In this document: in pieces, positions 36,961-48,372 of the stretch
How the letters are laid out: every line of letters starts with the position of its first letter
How positions within the stretch are numbered: the stretch's first letter is position 1
NCBI RefSeq assembly: GCF_019097595.1
Contig: NC_080734.1
Coordinates: 5,922,892-5,986,891, forward strand
DNA: 64,000 nucleotides
Direction of reading: 5' to 3'
DNA from: Hemibagrus wyckioides
Lineage: Eukaryota; Chordata; Actinopteri; Siluriformes; Bagridae
Notes under the pieces: generated by a model
What the model saw: the letters and a program-made list of their open reading frames with translations, nothing else
What the model was told of the DNA's origin: nothing
Databases searched by the model: none
Program-made: the position numbers and the translations under genes

Positions 36961-39175
36961 GTCATGCACCTCCGCTAAAGATTCCCTCGACACGCTCAAC
37001 CTCTCCACCAGACTCTTCTTTTTTTTCTTGCACTACACAATACTGTAATTGCACAGTTTCTGGCACAGTAACGGCAAACATCAGCACTTCACTGACTCAA
37101 ATAAACATAGAGTTCTACCTCTGAGCTGCATTCATATATACATTAATATTTCCCTTTCCTACGTGTAGAGTGAATTCTATTTTTACTGTCATTTTATTAA
37201 AGTTCTCTTCTTTATACACACACAGAAATTTTCATACATTTTTATTTTTGATTATATTCTCTTTTATTTCTATTGATTATCTATTTACAATGTGGAAAAG
37301 CATTTCACTGCAAGTGTATGGTTGTGTAAATCTGAACGAAACTTGAATTCTAATATAAAATCGGTTTCTTGGTCTCTATGGGTCCTTTAATTCAAGCGTC
37401 CCCTATTAGGAAATAGATGCTATACATCTTCATGTTTCAGTTCACAAGAACAGGTTTTGGCTCATGTCCACCTACACCGGTTAGCTTGAGGTGCAGCGTT
37501 ACAGTACTTGCTGATAAGCAACAAGGCAGCAAACAGAAACACGGCTCGGATTTCACACGTGCGTGCGGTTAGCGATGCCGGACACGTCTCGGCAGCCAGA
37601 TGGGAATTCTGATGTAGTTTGCATGGCCTATTGATCTGGAGGGTTCGGGCTCTCACACGGTGGAGAATTTCTCTAGCTCTGTGCTGTCGCTGGATGAACG
37701 ACTTATCGATAAATAAAGAAAGAAAGAAAACCATATTCAGCCTCGCTTCTCATTTGTCCGGACATTGAACGCTAATCATCTTTCAGTAAACCTTCTGTAA
37801 AGCTAGAAATCCTGTGTGACGCTCTTGATGTGATGTGAATAAAAGTGAAATGTTTCCCTCCTAATTATTTCACAGCGTCTTCTCTCTCTGTGCCCAAATA
37901 AATAAATAAATAAATAAATAAATAAACGTCTCACATTGCCACTAATACGCTAATGTACAGCTTCGTGTTGATCTAAATGAGATCTGACAAAATCAGGAAA
38001 ACTTTTCGTCAAGGTTAATGCGACTCGCTGCGTAACGAACGCTCACGTCCGGCTCTGACGGCTTCCTCTTTCTGCTTGCAGCTCTTTATTTCAGCTTTGG
38101 GAAAGAAAACGTGCTAAATCCTCGAAGCCCTGCGGTAAAGCTCCAGAGAAATGAGATTCTGTGAGGAAGAGCTCGGAGTAAAGAGACTCTAAAATGACTC
38201 AGACTAGCATGTCTGATCTAAGGCAAAGTAACAAACACAGATTTATATTTCAGTCTGACTGGAAAAGTTGAGTTTGTTTTAAAGGTTTAGGGATTTGCAT
38301 AGTTAAATACTTTCGCCTCGAAGCACCGCTCACAGAAACTAGGAGTGAAAAATAAATAAATAAATAAAAATAAATTGATTCTTAGCTCTCAATACTTTCT
38401 TCAAAATGACTTTGCATCGACGCACGTATCTCTGTAATCGAATTTTAAAACAATGTGAAGCAAGCCATGATTAAAAGTAAAGCCAGTTCGGTGGTGGAAT
38501 ATAAAGGCGTAGGTGTAGCAAGTGCTCTGCTTTTAGAGCCTCTGTGTGGGCATGCTGCACATTTTATGAATTAAAGACTGACAAAAAAAAAAAATAGAAC
38601 GGATAAAGATGCACCGTTCTCGTCATTGCCCGAGCTCTGTCTTAGTGAGATAAAGTATTTTTGGAATCTTAACACACGTATCCATCAAGACTTGGAGGCA
38701 AAAAACATAATGCAACATCTTTCTCCTGCCAAACAGGAAAGCCTCGAGCAACCGGCGCAGAGAATTTCCAGGTCAATTCCGAGTTTGACTGCGAAAGATT
38801 TGTGCTGTTGTTAAAAACCTGAAGCTGATTCACAGGATTTTACTTCATGCGTTAAGGGTGAGGAGTGGACACGCACAAGACTTGAGATGATTGATGATCG
38901 TATCAGAAATGGCAGAGTGGTTCAAAGACGGACGGTTTAAACGTCTGTGATTGACGTCTTGTGATGTGTTTGCCTATACTGTAATCCTACACGATCCTTT
39001 ATACTTCAGAGCAGAGCAACAAAACATTCTAGACAGCTAGTATCATCTCAAGTGGAATTTTTTATTTGGCTAACTATAAATATAAGCCATTTCCTAGTCA
39101 AAGTGCAAACAATCAATCAAGAGCACATAACTACCTGCACAGCATAAAAATACCTAAAATGTTTATATACATATA
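36961..39175. other. no gene recognised
   Basis: Mostly unique sequence. The end of a possible LINE tail lies near 37290-37350 ('GCATTTCACTGCAAGTGTAT'), and AAAT runs are at 37900 and 38350. The stretches 39691-41133 and 41946-43194 are also without recognisable genes. Confidence 0.5.
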
Positions 39176-39690
39176 TACACCAATCAGGTATAACATTATG
39201 AGCAGTGACAGGTGAAGTGAATAAGACTGATGATCTCCTCATCATGGCGCCTGTTAGTGGGTGGGATATATTAGGCAGCAAGTGAACATTTTGTCCTCAA
39301 AGTTGATGTTAGAAGCAGGAAAAATGGACAAGCGTAAGGATTTGAGCGAGTTTGATGAAGAGCCAGATAGTGATGGCTAGACGACTGGATCAGAGCATCT
39401 CCAAAACTGCAGCTCTTGTGGGGTGTTCCCGGTCTGCAGTGGTCAGTATCTATCAAAAGTGGTCCAAGGAAGGAAAAGTGGTGAACCGGCAACAGGGTCA
39501 TTGGCGGTCAAGGCTCATTGAATGCACGTGGGGAGTGAAGGCTGGCCCGTGTGATCCGATCCAACAGACGAGCTACTGTTGCTCAAACTGCTGAAGAAGT
39601 TAATGCTGGTTCTGATAGAAAGCTGTCAGAATACACAGTGCAGGACGGGTCAGGGCTGTTTTGGCAGCAAAAGCAGGACATAACATAATA
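39176..39690 (+). mobile_element. Tc1-like family 1 MITE, internally deleted
   Basis: The left terminal repeat begins at TA-CACCAATCAGG. The transposase N-terminal domain is readable at 39352-39500 ([20 protein letters not shown], then [16 protein letters not shown]). The sequence then jumps from 'GAATACACAGTGCA' straight to the 3' 'GGACGGGTCAGGG...TTTTGGCAGCAAAAG', losing the whole catalytic domain. The right terminal repeat is eroded. Confidence 0.85.
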
Positions 39691-41133
39691 ATTGCCACTA
39701 ATAATATGTAATAGGTCACTTCCTGAATAAATTAAGATCATATTCCTGAGTAGAAATTACCATTTCTTTTGGTTGTTCGGAATTTCAAGGTCGGAAGAAA
39801 AAAAAATACGATCTTTAGTCCAAGTCTTGCTTTCTTGTTTTGTAATCATTCCTGTGTGATAATAGATCAAAAACAACACAGAAAATAGACTAAATGCTAA
39901 TACCAGTGACTAGCATCATAGCATCTCATCTTGTAACAGTACAGTAATGTTTGCTGTATTGACATAATTCGTGTATTGTTGCATATTTCTTGCCACGCCC
40001 CTCCTCCTCCTCCTTTCCTGTGTCAGCTTTTCAGCTTTCTACACTCCTTTATCCACTATAATCACAAACCAGCCATATTGAAGAAAATCATATACACACA
40101 CATACACATATATACATATACACACACACACGATAGAGTCGCATTTAAAATAATTCCTGAATCACACCGTGAACCGAAATCTTGGGAGCACTGTGCACTT
40201 TTTTTTTTGTTGTTGTTTTTTGTTAGATAGATGCAAATGTGCAAATGCAAATGCGACAGAGTTATATTGCGGCTACGCTCAAAATTGTCTCTGGAATGAC
40301 TCTTAATCCCGTCTCCGATACTGGCAGCGCTGAAGAGAGCAGCTTGAAGAGAATGTACTGTGGTGCATGAAGTCCTTAAATGTCAGAGAGGATTACTGCA
40401 AATACAGTTATTTCCTTTCAGTGTTTGAGGAGGAATGAATGGGAGGGGGGGTAATTTCATCTGGGTTTGTGTAGATTGTGTAAAAAACAAAAACACACGC
40501 ACAGGATTCTACAGCAATAAACAAATCCTCATTGTGAGGCTCGTCGCTTTCTTTACCGGGATGTAAGTCGTTCGTGCGTGTTCTGTGAATGAGAGAGTTG
40601 TTTCCTAAAGAAGGTGTTACAGCATCCCTGTTGCGTTTTGGAGCTTTATCCCTACAGTCCCGGAGGCTACGGCCATCTGCTCAGCACCGTGACGGCCTGT
40701 ATTCCTCTACACAATGCCGCCAGGGTCATTTTTTTCGACTCTGGATTAAGATGCGCACAAGTGTGTGGCCTATTTTTTATTTTTTTTTGTTTTTATTTCA
40801 CGCAGTGAGGCAGCTGCCAGCCTAGTGAGGAAATGAGAAGGGGGAAAAATACAAGACAAGCTCGTTGATTAAAGTGTTCTTGTGTTCTTTATCTCGACGT
40901 ATGGTCGTTGATGAAGATGACGTGGCGGATGAGGCTTTTAAAAGAAATCTGTATAGGGAATAAATCATGCAGTTCTAGGAAAGAGATTAACGATGGGGGG
41001 GGTAGTGTGGTGGGCAATTTTAATGCAGCCTAATGTGATATCACTGTTAATTATTTTCCTTGTAACAGCACATGCTGATGCCTTGTTCCGTGTGCGTCCA
41101 TGATAAAAGTTAGTACCTTACCCACTTATCACT

Positions 41134-41689
<556 letters not shown>

Positions 41690-41696
41690 TGTTACA

Positions 41697-41945
41697 GCAG
41701 CTGTAGACTCACTGGCTGTCTTCAAACAATGGATGAAGACCTTCCTCTTTCTGAAACGCTCAAACTAGCTCTTATTTCCCTGTTTGTTTTATGTATTGTT
41801 GTATAAAAAAAGGCACATTTTTTAGGCTGATGGTATCCTAAGTCTGTGACCTATTAAACCAGTGCTAATGTATTCATTAATAGACACTTTTGTACGTCGC
41901 TGTGGATAAGAGTGTCTGTCAAATACCAGAAAAGTAAATGTAAAC
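41697..41945 (+). mobile_element. L2-type non-LTR retrotransposon 3' end
   Basis: It begins with a C-terminal-like piece ('GTCTTCAAACAATGGATGAA', 'GACCTTCCTCTTTCTGAAAC') and ends with the L2/SINE tail 'GTCGCTGTGGATAAGAGTGT...CCAGAAAAGTAAATGTAA'. It lies directly beside a Tc1-like MITE. It could also be a SINE-like derivative of the same LINE. Confidence 0.55.
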
Positions 41946-43194
41946 AGTCATTACCTCACCTTACTCGCTTTTATTTTCTCTCTCTTCACATAAATAGCAT
42001 CCGGCATATTCCCTCAGGTGAATATGGGCACCTCAGGATGCAAACACAATGCAAACAATCGAACCTGACGATGAAGGAGGATTAGGAAGACGTCGTGATT
42101 CGTGTACAGGAAGAAATTCTCAGGAGGCACTGGACACAAAACTGGACACTGTATTTCCAAATTTCCTTCTGAAGCAGTCCGAAATTTCAGAACATTCTAC
42201 TTACCAGTGCGAAATAATATCAGGTGAAATATTGGCACCCCAAACATTTCACTAGTTCGCATGCAGTCAGTGGAACCTTGAAAAAACACTCACACCTAGC
42301 GAAATGCCCAAGTGTCTTGAGAAAAGTAGGCTAACACATGGTAAGGGAAATGCCTTAGATAAGCATTTCTGCACTTGTATATGGAGCATTAATACCCAAC
42401 GCATGCAGAACTGCAGTAAAACACTCCAGTAGTGTTAGTGCTGAAATCCTGAAGCGCAGGATTTCAAAAAACCTGATAATAATAAATCACCCAGATCCCC
42501 AAAAGCGATCACGATTGCTACGGTCGTACAGCGTCACGTCTAAAGCGCTTAATGGTGTACGCAGGCTAATGGTTATTAAATGTTAATTGTTAATGTACGC
42601 ACACATAACCGGGTACTTTGAACGCTGCACAAGTGTTTTTAAACAATAACCTTGACTACTCTTGGCAGCCTGAAGTGCCTGAGGGTTGCCAAGTTTGGCA
42701 AAACAGTGCAAGTCGGGACACGGCATCATCTATAATTTGTCAGAGTGCAGACATGGGCAGTGAGAGCGAGTCCATAAAGACAGCCTTAAAACAGAACAAA
42801 GCCTCGAGCCACGCTTTGAATGGAATACAGAGGATGAGGCAATCTGCTCTCGGGGCTTAATCTTCACCTCGTAATCATATTCTCATGTCTGTTTCTAAGA
42901 GGAATTTTTAGCAGATTTTTTTTGACGGGGCTTGGTTCGTTCTCCTGAAGCGCGGTTTATCCCAAACTGGTCATCCTGGTCAGCTGATTCACAAACCGTG
43001 AGTAAAGATGGAGTGTTACGGCCATGCTGAGGGCTCGTGGTATAACGTTAGCAGCCTGAATGGAGGTGTTGGATTGCACAGTGTGAAAACAACAACGTAA
43101 ACGAACACCATTTTTGTGAGATGTTATCATCAAGATATAGTTAGTATCATTAGATGTCTAGAGTCAGTGATCTTGTGCCCATTACAGCGTCCTT

Positions 43195-43475
43195 GGATGT
43201 GGCGTTCTGCATTCTGAGATGCTTTTCTGTTCACTGCAGAGTGGCTAGATGAGTCTTTTTGACTCAAATCAGTCTGATAAATTTTCCTCTGACCAACGAG
43301 GCGTCTGACCCTTCCTGCAGAACTGCTGATAACTCTATGGTGTTAGTTTTTCACACCATTCAGTGTAGACTGTTGTGCGTAAAAATATCAGAAGATCAGG
43401 AGTTTCTGAAATACTCACACCAGCCTGTCTGTCACCAACGAGCACAACACGCCATGGAGATCACATATTTAGATC
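43195..43475 (-). mobile_element. Tc1-like family 4 remnant (N-terminal transposase region)
   Basis: Reverse-oriented blocks 'GCATTCTGAGATGCTTTTCT', 'CCTCTGACCAACGAGGCGTC', 'GCAGAACTGCTGATAAC' and 'CAGGAGTTTCTGAAATACTC' follow the order expected in this Tc1-like family's helix-turn-helix region. Both ends are lost. Confidence 0.65.
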
Positions 43476-44106
43476 CATAGATCCATTTTGATCCATCAAC
43501 TACATCTGCATGCTTTTATGCAGGCTGCTGACTGGACAACTACACGAATGTGCATGTGTATAGGTATTCCTATTCCTGTGTTATTTATTTATTGACCCAT
43601 TTTACCAGAATATGTTTCGCTCAAATCCTTATTTGCTTATTGCAGCTTTCACATACGAGCCTAAAATTGGAGAAAAACCCCCGAAACAAAACAGTTCTCA
43701 AATGCGACTGGTCAGAAGGTATTTGTGTTTCACACACAGCATTTTCAAGTAACGATTTTTAGGTCATTTGATTGAATTGTTTTTGTATTCAAGTTGAAGG
43801 AAATACAAGTGAATAAATTGAAACAGATGATTTATCAAATCCACAATGCTGCACTACATCAATACAGCAATTATGTGCTACCTGATTATTATTGAAACAT
43901 TTACATCAAATATATTAAGAGTGTTTTATTCTTTTTGAAAAGCATCAGAAAATGATTAACTGGGAAACATGCTGAATCAAAGGTATTTCTAAGATAAGAT
44001 AAGATAAAGGATTTTTTTTTTGCCAGAGACTGCTTAAAATAAATAAATATAAATGAAAAATAAGTGAAATAATCTCTCTCTCTCTATTATTTATATTATA
44101 TATAAA
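43476..44106. other. no gene recognised
   Basis: A+T-rich intron sequence before the TA microsatellite. The stretch 44716-45671, next to exon 1, is also unique intron sequence with one short A run; no alternative exon could be supported. Confidence 0.5.
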
Positions 44107-44110
44107 TAAA

Positions 44111-44198
<88 letters not shown>

Positions 44199-44220
44199 TA
44201 CACATATACACATATACACA
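44107..44220. repeat. (TA)n then (CACATA)n microsatellite
   Basis: A long TA run ends in CACACATACACATATACACA. A (TTTA)n run follows at 44346-44375. Confidence 0.95.
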
Positions 44221-44568
44221 TGCACACTATTGCTTATCACACTGATTTGTTCTAATAAAACCTTGAACAAATTCTCCAATACATTTATGAGATGTTCTCT
44301 GTGTGACCTGAACGTTACTAACATTTACATATATATTTAATCCTTTTATTTATTTATTTATTTATTTATTTATCTATCTATCCCATCCCTCCTCACTGGT
44401 GGCTGTTAGAGGTGCATGATAGACAAACACTCTTAAATAGACAAGAGTGGTGCGACAGAAATGTTTCTGCCCCATCGTCCAGAGATTTTGACTAGTTATA
44501 AGTGATCAGGAGTCTGAGAGGGACTGAGGTGGGAGGGATGTTATTTTCTCTCCACTCTCAATCAAAAC

Positions 44569-44715
44569 GGGTAGCTTAGTGGGAAAGACGTTGGATTACT
44601 GATCAGAAGGTTGAGAGTTTGCCACTGCTGGGCCCCTGAGCAAGGCCCTTAACCCTCAATTGTAGGAAATGAGATAAACTCTAAGTCGCTCTGGATGCCT
44701 GTAATGTAATGTAAA
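44569..44715 (+). mobile_element. L2-tailed tRNA-derived SINE (type A), internally shortened
   Basis: The head 'GGTAGCTTAGTGGGAAAGAC', then 'CTGATCAGAAGGTTGAGAG', 'CTGGGCCCCTGAGCAAGG' and 'AAGTCGCTCTGGAT' are present. A deletion removes part of the B-box side, and another shortens the tail to a TGTAA run. Confidence 0.75.
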
Positions 44716-45667
44716 ACAACTCCAGCCCATCGTGGGTCTGTGTGAGCTTATGAATGTGGAAGAGAGCTGAATGCTTTCCTCCGAGTGTCTTACACTGCCC
44801 TGTGATGCATTACGAGTGATAAAACGATGTGTTCATCATCCTCCCTGCTTTTGTATTATGGTTAGAGATGAGTGGTGGATTCGAAAATGGGCCACGAGAA
44901 AACTGAGGATAAATACATAATACGGCCACGTCACGCTACTCCTTCTAAGATGGCATTAAGAAAAATATTGACTGTTAAGCCTTCTTAAAAAAACAACAAG
45001 GAGTCACACAAACCCGAGTTCATCATATGAGCTATTATACCGCACAGCATAATGCACACATTTTGTATAATGGCAGTTTACCTGCACAAACACACCTGAT
45101 TTAATGACATTTAGTAGGACAGAGCGGAAGGAAGACCAAACTGTGCATGGATGTCAAAGCACAGCTGTTCGTGCAGAATATGAGCTCTACTTGATTCAGA
45201 CACTGACTGGCAGCAGATTGGAGTCTAATAGGAACAAACATCTGCGTCGTGGATGTTCCGCAACAGTAAACGTAACAATAAACGGATAAAGAAAAAAAAA
45301 AAAAAACTCCAACTTTGGAGTAGTCACGGTAACGCCTCTTCTTGTCGAGACACATCAGAGCGTTTTATATGTTTAATATACAATGGAGTTGAGATTTTGA
45401 GACAGCACCATCACCTGACAGAGGTTTCAGAGTTCATATTTCTCTCGAGGACAGTTTCAGAGACTTGTAGAATGCGTGCCGAGGAGCCCTGAAGCCGTTC
45501 TGGTGTTTTTGGGGGCTGAAAGAAAGAGCTGTGCAACTTATCCAGATGAATAATGATGAATTCGGATTTGGTTTGGTGCCCTAATTAATTCTGACTGATT
45601 GGTGGCAGTGTCTGTGCATGCAAATGATGGTCAGCATCACCACTTCAGTGCACTTCCAATCATCTCC

Positions 45668-45671
<4 letters not shown>

Positions 45672-45704
<33 letters not shown>
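45672..45704. repeat. (CT)n(CA)n microsatellite abutting the fam184a 5' splice site
   Basis: The plus strand reads a CT run followed by a CA run that ends at the donor. In the gene sense the intron starts GTAGTG and passes at once into about a dozen GT units and then GA units. The repeat therefore begins inside the 5' splice-site context at about +4. Confidence 0.9.
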
Positions 45705-45707
45705 TAC

Positions 45708-45842
45708 CTTAGTGAGCTGTGCGATCTTCTTGCTCATCTTCAGATGCAGGTCCTGTGTGTACTCCATGGTCATGCCTGATCCTGAAGCGCTGTATTTTCC
45801 AGCAGGATTGTAGTATTGCTGCCATCCCGCTCCAGTCGCCAT
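45708..45842 (-). CDS. fam184a: fam184a first coding exon (codons 1-45)
   Basis: The minus strand reads ATG at 45842 and stays open for exactly 45 codons to a splice donor (AAG|GTAGTG) after 45708, phase 0. The N-terminus runs MATGAGWQQYYNP, then a short Gly/Ser linker, then EYTQDLHLKMSKKIAQLTK. From memory, vertebrate FAM184A starts MATPG.SWQQHYY and continues DYSQEMHLKMSKKIAQLTK before a long coiled coil. The match covers both the WQQ-Y-Y start and the LHLKMSKKIAQLTK block, so I prefer FAM184A to FAM184B. An in-frame TGA lies 27 nt upstream of the ATG, which supports this start. The ATG sits in AAGATGGCG, a YY1-like context common at vertebrate start codons. FAM184A is a long coiled-coil protein of poorly known function. 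Only its short N-terminal lead-in is here; the coiled-coil exons are not in the window. Exon boundaries are seen; gene identity is recognition without a search. Confidence 0.85.
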
Positions 45843-46379
45843 CTTCACCCAGTCCTTCACAAGCTCTCAGTGTGGTTAAATCAATGACAATGAAAGACGA
45901 GGTGATGCTGAAATGATGCTCTTTTCCCCCCCTCCCTTCTGTATCCAACCACAGGAATTCAAACGCAACGAGAACCTTCCTTAATAACCCTCATGTTTGT
46001 TTGTTTGTTTGTTTGTTTTTCTCAGCTGGCTATAATAAACCCAGCACTGCCTGTACAAAGCTATTTCAGTAAATTATTGACTCAGTGCGGCGTTTATGAT
46101 CGTGTTGTAGATGCTAGAACATTTTGATCGCTTCTTTTTTAACGAGGAAGATGGATTAAAGCAGCTAGCACGAGACCTGCTACATCCGAAAGCCTCCTTA
46201 TTTAATATATATATAGAGAGAGAGATCTGTCCAAAACGCCAAATTTCTTTAGGTTTGAATCGGAGCAGACATTCGTTTGCAGTAAAAACGCGATACAATC
46301 CGAAACATATAGAAAAGAAAGAAAAGAAAGAAAAGAGAGCGAAGGAACCCGGTTAGTGCATTAGAGTCGGCTGAGTGTG
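45843..46379 (-). other. fam184a 5' UTR / proximal upstream region
   Basis: In the gene sense this lies between the candidate promoter and the ATG. It contains an in-frame stop close to the ATG, a (GTTT)n run at about 45998-46018, a short AT/GA run at 46204-46225 and an AAAGA-rich run at 46312-46338. No upstream coding sequence was recognised. It probably contains the transcription start and the 5' UTR. Confidence 0.4.
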
Positions 46380-46740
46380 TGACAGGCTGCGCGCGCGGCT
46401 GCTGCTGCACTGACTCTGTTGCCATGGATCACCTCAACAGTTTACCTTACCCCTCTCTGGCGTCACTTCCGCCTGCCTCCAGACCCCGCCTCCATGAGCC
46501 AGGAGTCGTTAGATGATCCACTTCAGGTGCTAATTAGCATAATTGACAGCGTGACGAACCAATCAGCGTTCTAGTATCAGCGACTCGTGCCACGAGCTTT
46601 AAAATGGTCAGTTTAGTACATAGTATGATGTATTTATGTGATTATTTATTTATTTATTTATTTGCTTGAATTCACTCACACTTCAATTATGATGGGCGTG
46701 GTCTCTAGCAGAAGGACCCCGCCCCCATCCACAGGGCATG
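46380..46740 (-). promoter_or_regulatory. fam184a: candidate fam184a promoter (CpG-containing, TATA-poor)
   Basis: This stretch lies 540-900 bp upstream of the fam184a ATG and is clearly richer in GC and CpG than its surroundings. On the plus strand it holds an NF-Y-type CCAAT box (GAACCAATCAGC, 46556-46567) touching a CRE half-site (TGACG, 46552-46556); a CRE half-site abutting an ETS-like site (CGTCACTTCCGCC, 46461-46473); GC boxes (CCCCGCC at about 46484 and 46717); a KLF-like GGGCGTGG (about 46694); and an RFX-like half-site (GTTGCCATGG, 46418-46427). A CGCGCGCG run is at about 46390. The transcription start is not identifiable, and the 5' UTR between here and 45843 could be spliced or continuous. 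Confidence 0.55.
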
Positions 46741-46827
46741 GAGAAGCCATGAATGGATTAATGAGGATAAATATAATGTCAAATATTATGACCTTATAAT
46801 TATATCTTTTATACTTTTTATTGAATA

Positions 46828-46880
46828 TACACTACATTGCCAAAAGTTTTGGGACACCCCTCCAAATCAACGAATTCAGG
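46828..46880 (+). mobile_element. Tc1-like family A terminal fragment
   Basis: TA-CACTACATTGCCAAAAG and 'GGGACACCCCTCCAAATCA' match the first 53 bp of the family A copy at 29369. It is cut off where the partial type B SINE starts. Confidence 0.75.
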
Positions 46881-47011
46881 TTGCGGTCAGAGCGCAGGGT
46901 CAGCCATGATACAGTGACCCTGGAGCAGAGAGGGTTAAAGGCCTTGCTCAAGGGCCCAACAGTGTCACACTTGGCAGTGCTGGGGCTTGATCTTCCAGTC
47001 AACGACCCCAA
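46881..47011 (-). mobile_element. type B SINE, partial
   Basis: Reverse-oriented SINE body ('GCGGTCAGAGCGCAGGGTCA', 'CAAGGGCCCAACAGTG', 'GCTGGGGCTTGATCTTCC'). Both its 3' tail and the 5' end of its head are missing. It abuts the broken end of a Tc1-like terminal fragment at 46880. Confidence 0.7.
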
Positions 47012-48029
47012 GTAATTGAATCTAAAATAAAAAAATATATATGAACATTGAATAACTTATCACAATTATATGTTATACTATATGATACAATTATATTATA
47101 TTCAAAGCTGATCAAGTCAACATTCACATTACGTTTAAATATACCGAGTTCGCTCAGGATCTCACAAAGTACACACATTTTTTCGGAATAAACTGGATTT
47201 TCACCAATAGAAAATTTCTTTACAAGCAATTTATAAATTCGCATGCTCATTTGTTTCTTTGATAAACTGGGCCAATGATCATGATATCCATTGCTACTGA
47301 GCAGCCTCCAGTATCTACAGCATGTATGACTGTCCACTTGCTTATCTTCAGCACTCTGTTCATATTAAACTTGTCCTCAGGATCCAGAAGACGAGTGTGT
47401 GATTATGCAGTGTATATTCTGTGTGTACTACAAAATGACATATTAATTTAATATAGATTTTTTTTTTTTTTTTGCAGTAATACTGCAGGCGTTCGGGTTC
47501 TGCTTGCTTTTCCCTGCAATGGAAGCTGATGCAGTTCATTAAGCAAAATGATGCTGGGTTGATTGAGTTTTTTTTTTTTTTTGTAAAATAGGGCAAGGCC
47601 TCATTTATTTGCCTGCTGATAAATAATGCATAACTCTTCCTCTGACTCTGACTCTCTAGCTACTGAAATATGCTCTTTTACTGCTACTGTTCAGAGGCTC
47701 ACAAACACCACATAAATAGTATATGTAGGCCAAGCAAACGATCCCAACCACAGGCTGTAGCAGAGACAGATGAGAGCTTTGGGGAGGAACGATGATCGAT
47801 GTTCTGCTGTTCTCTTCCACATGACGAGGCTGCAAAAAATCTTTCGTAACAACACTGGCACACACAGACACGCTGGTCCTAACAGAGAGGGCGGGGATTG
47901 AAACTATAGTCGTTTTTTTTTTCTCCTCAGCGTCACATGACAGATGTGCTTCTTATACTACACAGGATCACAGGGAACCTGGAGCCAATCCCAGGGGACT
48001 CGGGGCACAAGGAACCCGCTGTACATGCT

Positions 48030-48277
48030 ATCATTACATGTTAAGTTGCCTTTATTTGTCACATATACATTACTGCACAGTGAAATTCTTCTTCACATAT
48101 CCCCTCCCTTGAAGGGTTGGGGTCAGAGCGAAGGGTCACCCATGATACAGCACCCCTGGAGCAGGGTGGGTTGCACAAGGGCCCAACAGTGGCTGCTTGG
48201 CGGTGCTGGGGCTTGAACCTTGATCATCCGGTCAAAGACCCAGAGCCTTAAACACTTGAGTTGCCACCACCCCCAAA
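48030..48277 (-). mobile_element. tRNA-derived SINE (type B), full length, joined to the tRNA-Leu-like gene
   Basis: Read on the minus strand this starts GGGGGTGGTGGCAACTC and has a tRNA-like head with GGTTCAAGCCCC as the B box. A body follows ('CACTGTTGGGCCCTTG', 'CTCCAGGGGTGCTGTATCATG') and the tail reads 'TGACAAATAAAGGC'. The same family occurs at 33827, 46881, 58907 and, as a head fragment, 1009. Only 12 nt separate it from the 3' end of the tRNA-Leu-like gene upstream. Together they lie between two ACATGCT copies. Confidence 0.8.
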
Positions 48278-48289
48278 ACATGTCAGCTT

Positions 48290-48372
48290 TGTCAGAAGAG
48301 GGATTCGAACCCACGCCTCCAGGGTAGACTGCGACCCGAACGCAGCGCCTTAGACTGCTCGGCCATCCTGAC
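48290..48372 (-). tRNA. tRNA-Leu-like gene with CGG anticodon (probable retroposed pseudogene)
   Basis: The minus strand folds as an 83-nt type II tRNA: acceptor stem GTCAGGA/TTCTGAC with one G-U pair, D-stem GCC/GGC, anticodon stem CTGCG/CGCAG, a 14-nt variable region, and a T-loop with a perfect B box (GGTTCGAATCC). The discriminator is A. The body is that of vertebrate tRNA-Leu(CAG), but the loop reads TTCGGGT, so the anticodon is CGG, which would read the proline codon CCG. The T-stem has one T-T mismatch (50:64) and the variable arm is slightly weakened. CCA is not encoded. A four-T run lies about 10 nt downstream, just before an adjoining SINE. Sequence decay and the surrounding direct repeat suggest a retroposed copy; transcription cannot be excluded because the A and B boxes are largely intact. 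Confidence 0.85.

Noticed and set aside
45709..45948. 79-codon minus-strand frame overlapping the fam184a exon
   Set aside because: Different frame from the FAM184A N-terminus and no recognisable similarity; the 45-codon frame with donor site explains the region.
46204..46225. TATA box at the short AT run
   Set aside because: Position and orientation relative to the GC-rich region do not favour it; it looks like a short AT/GA microsatellite.
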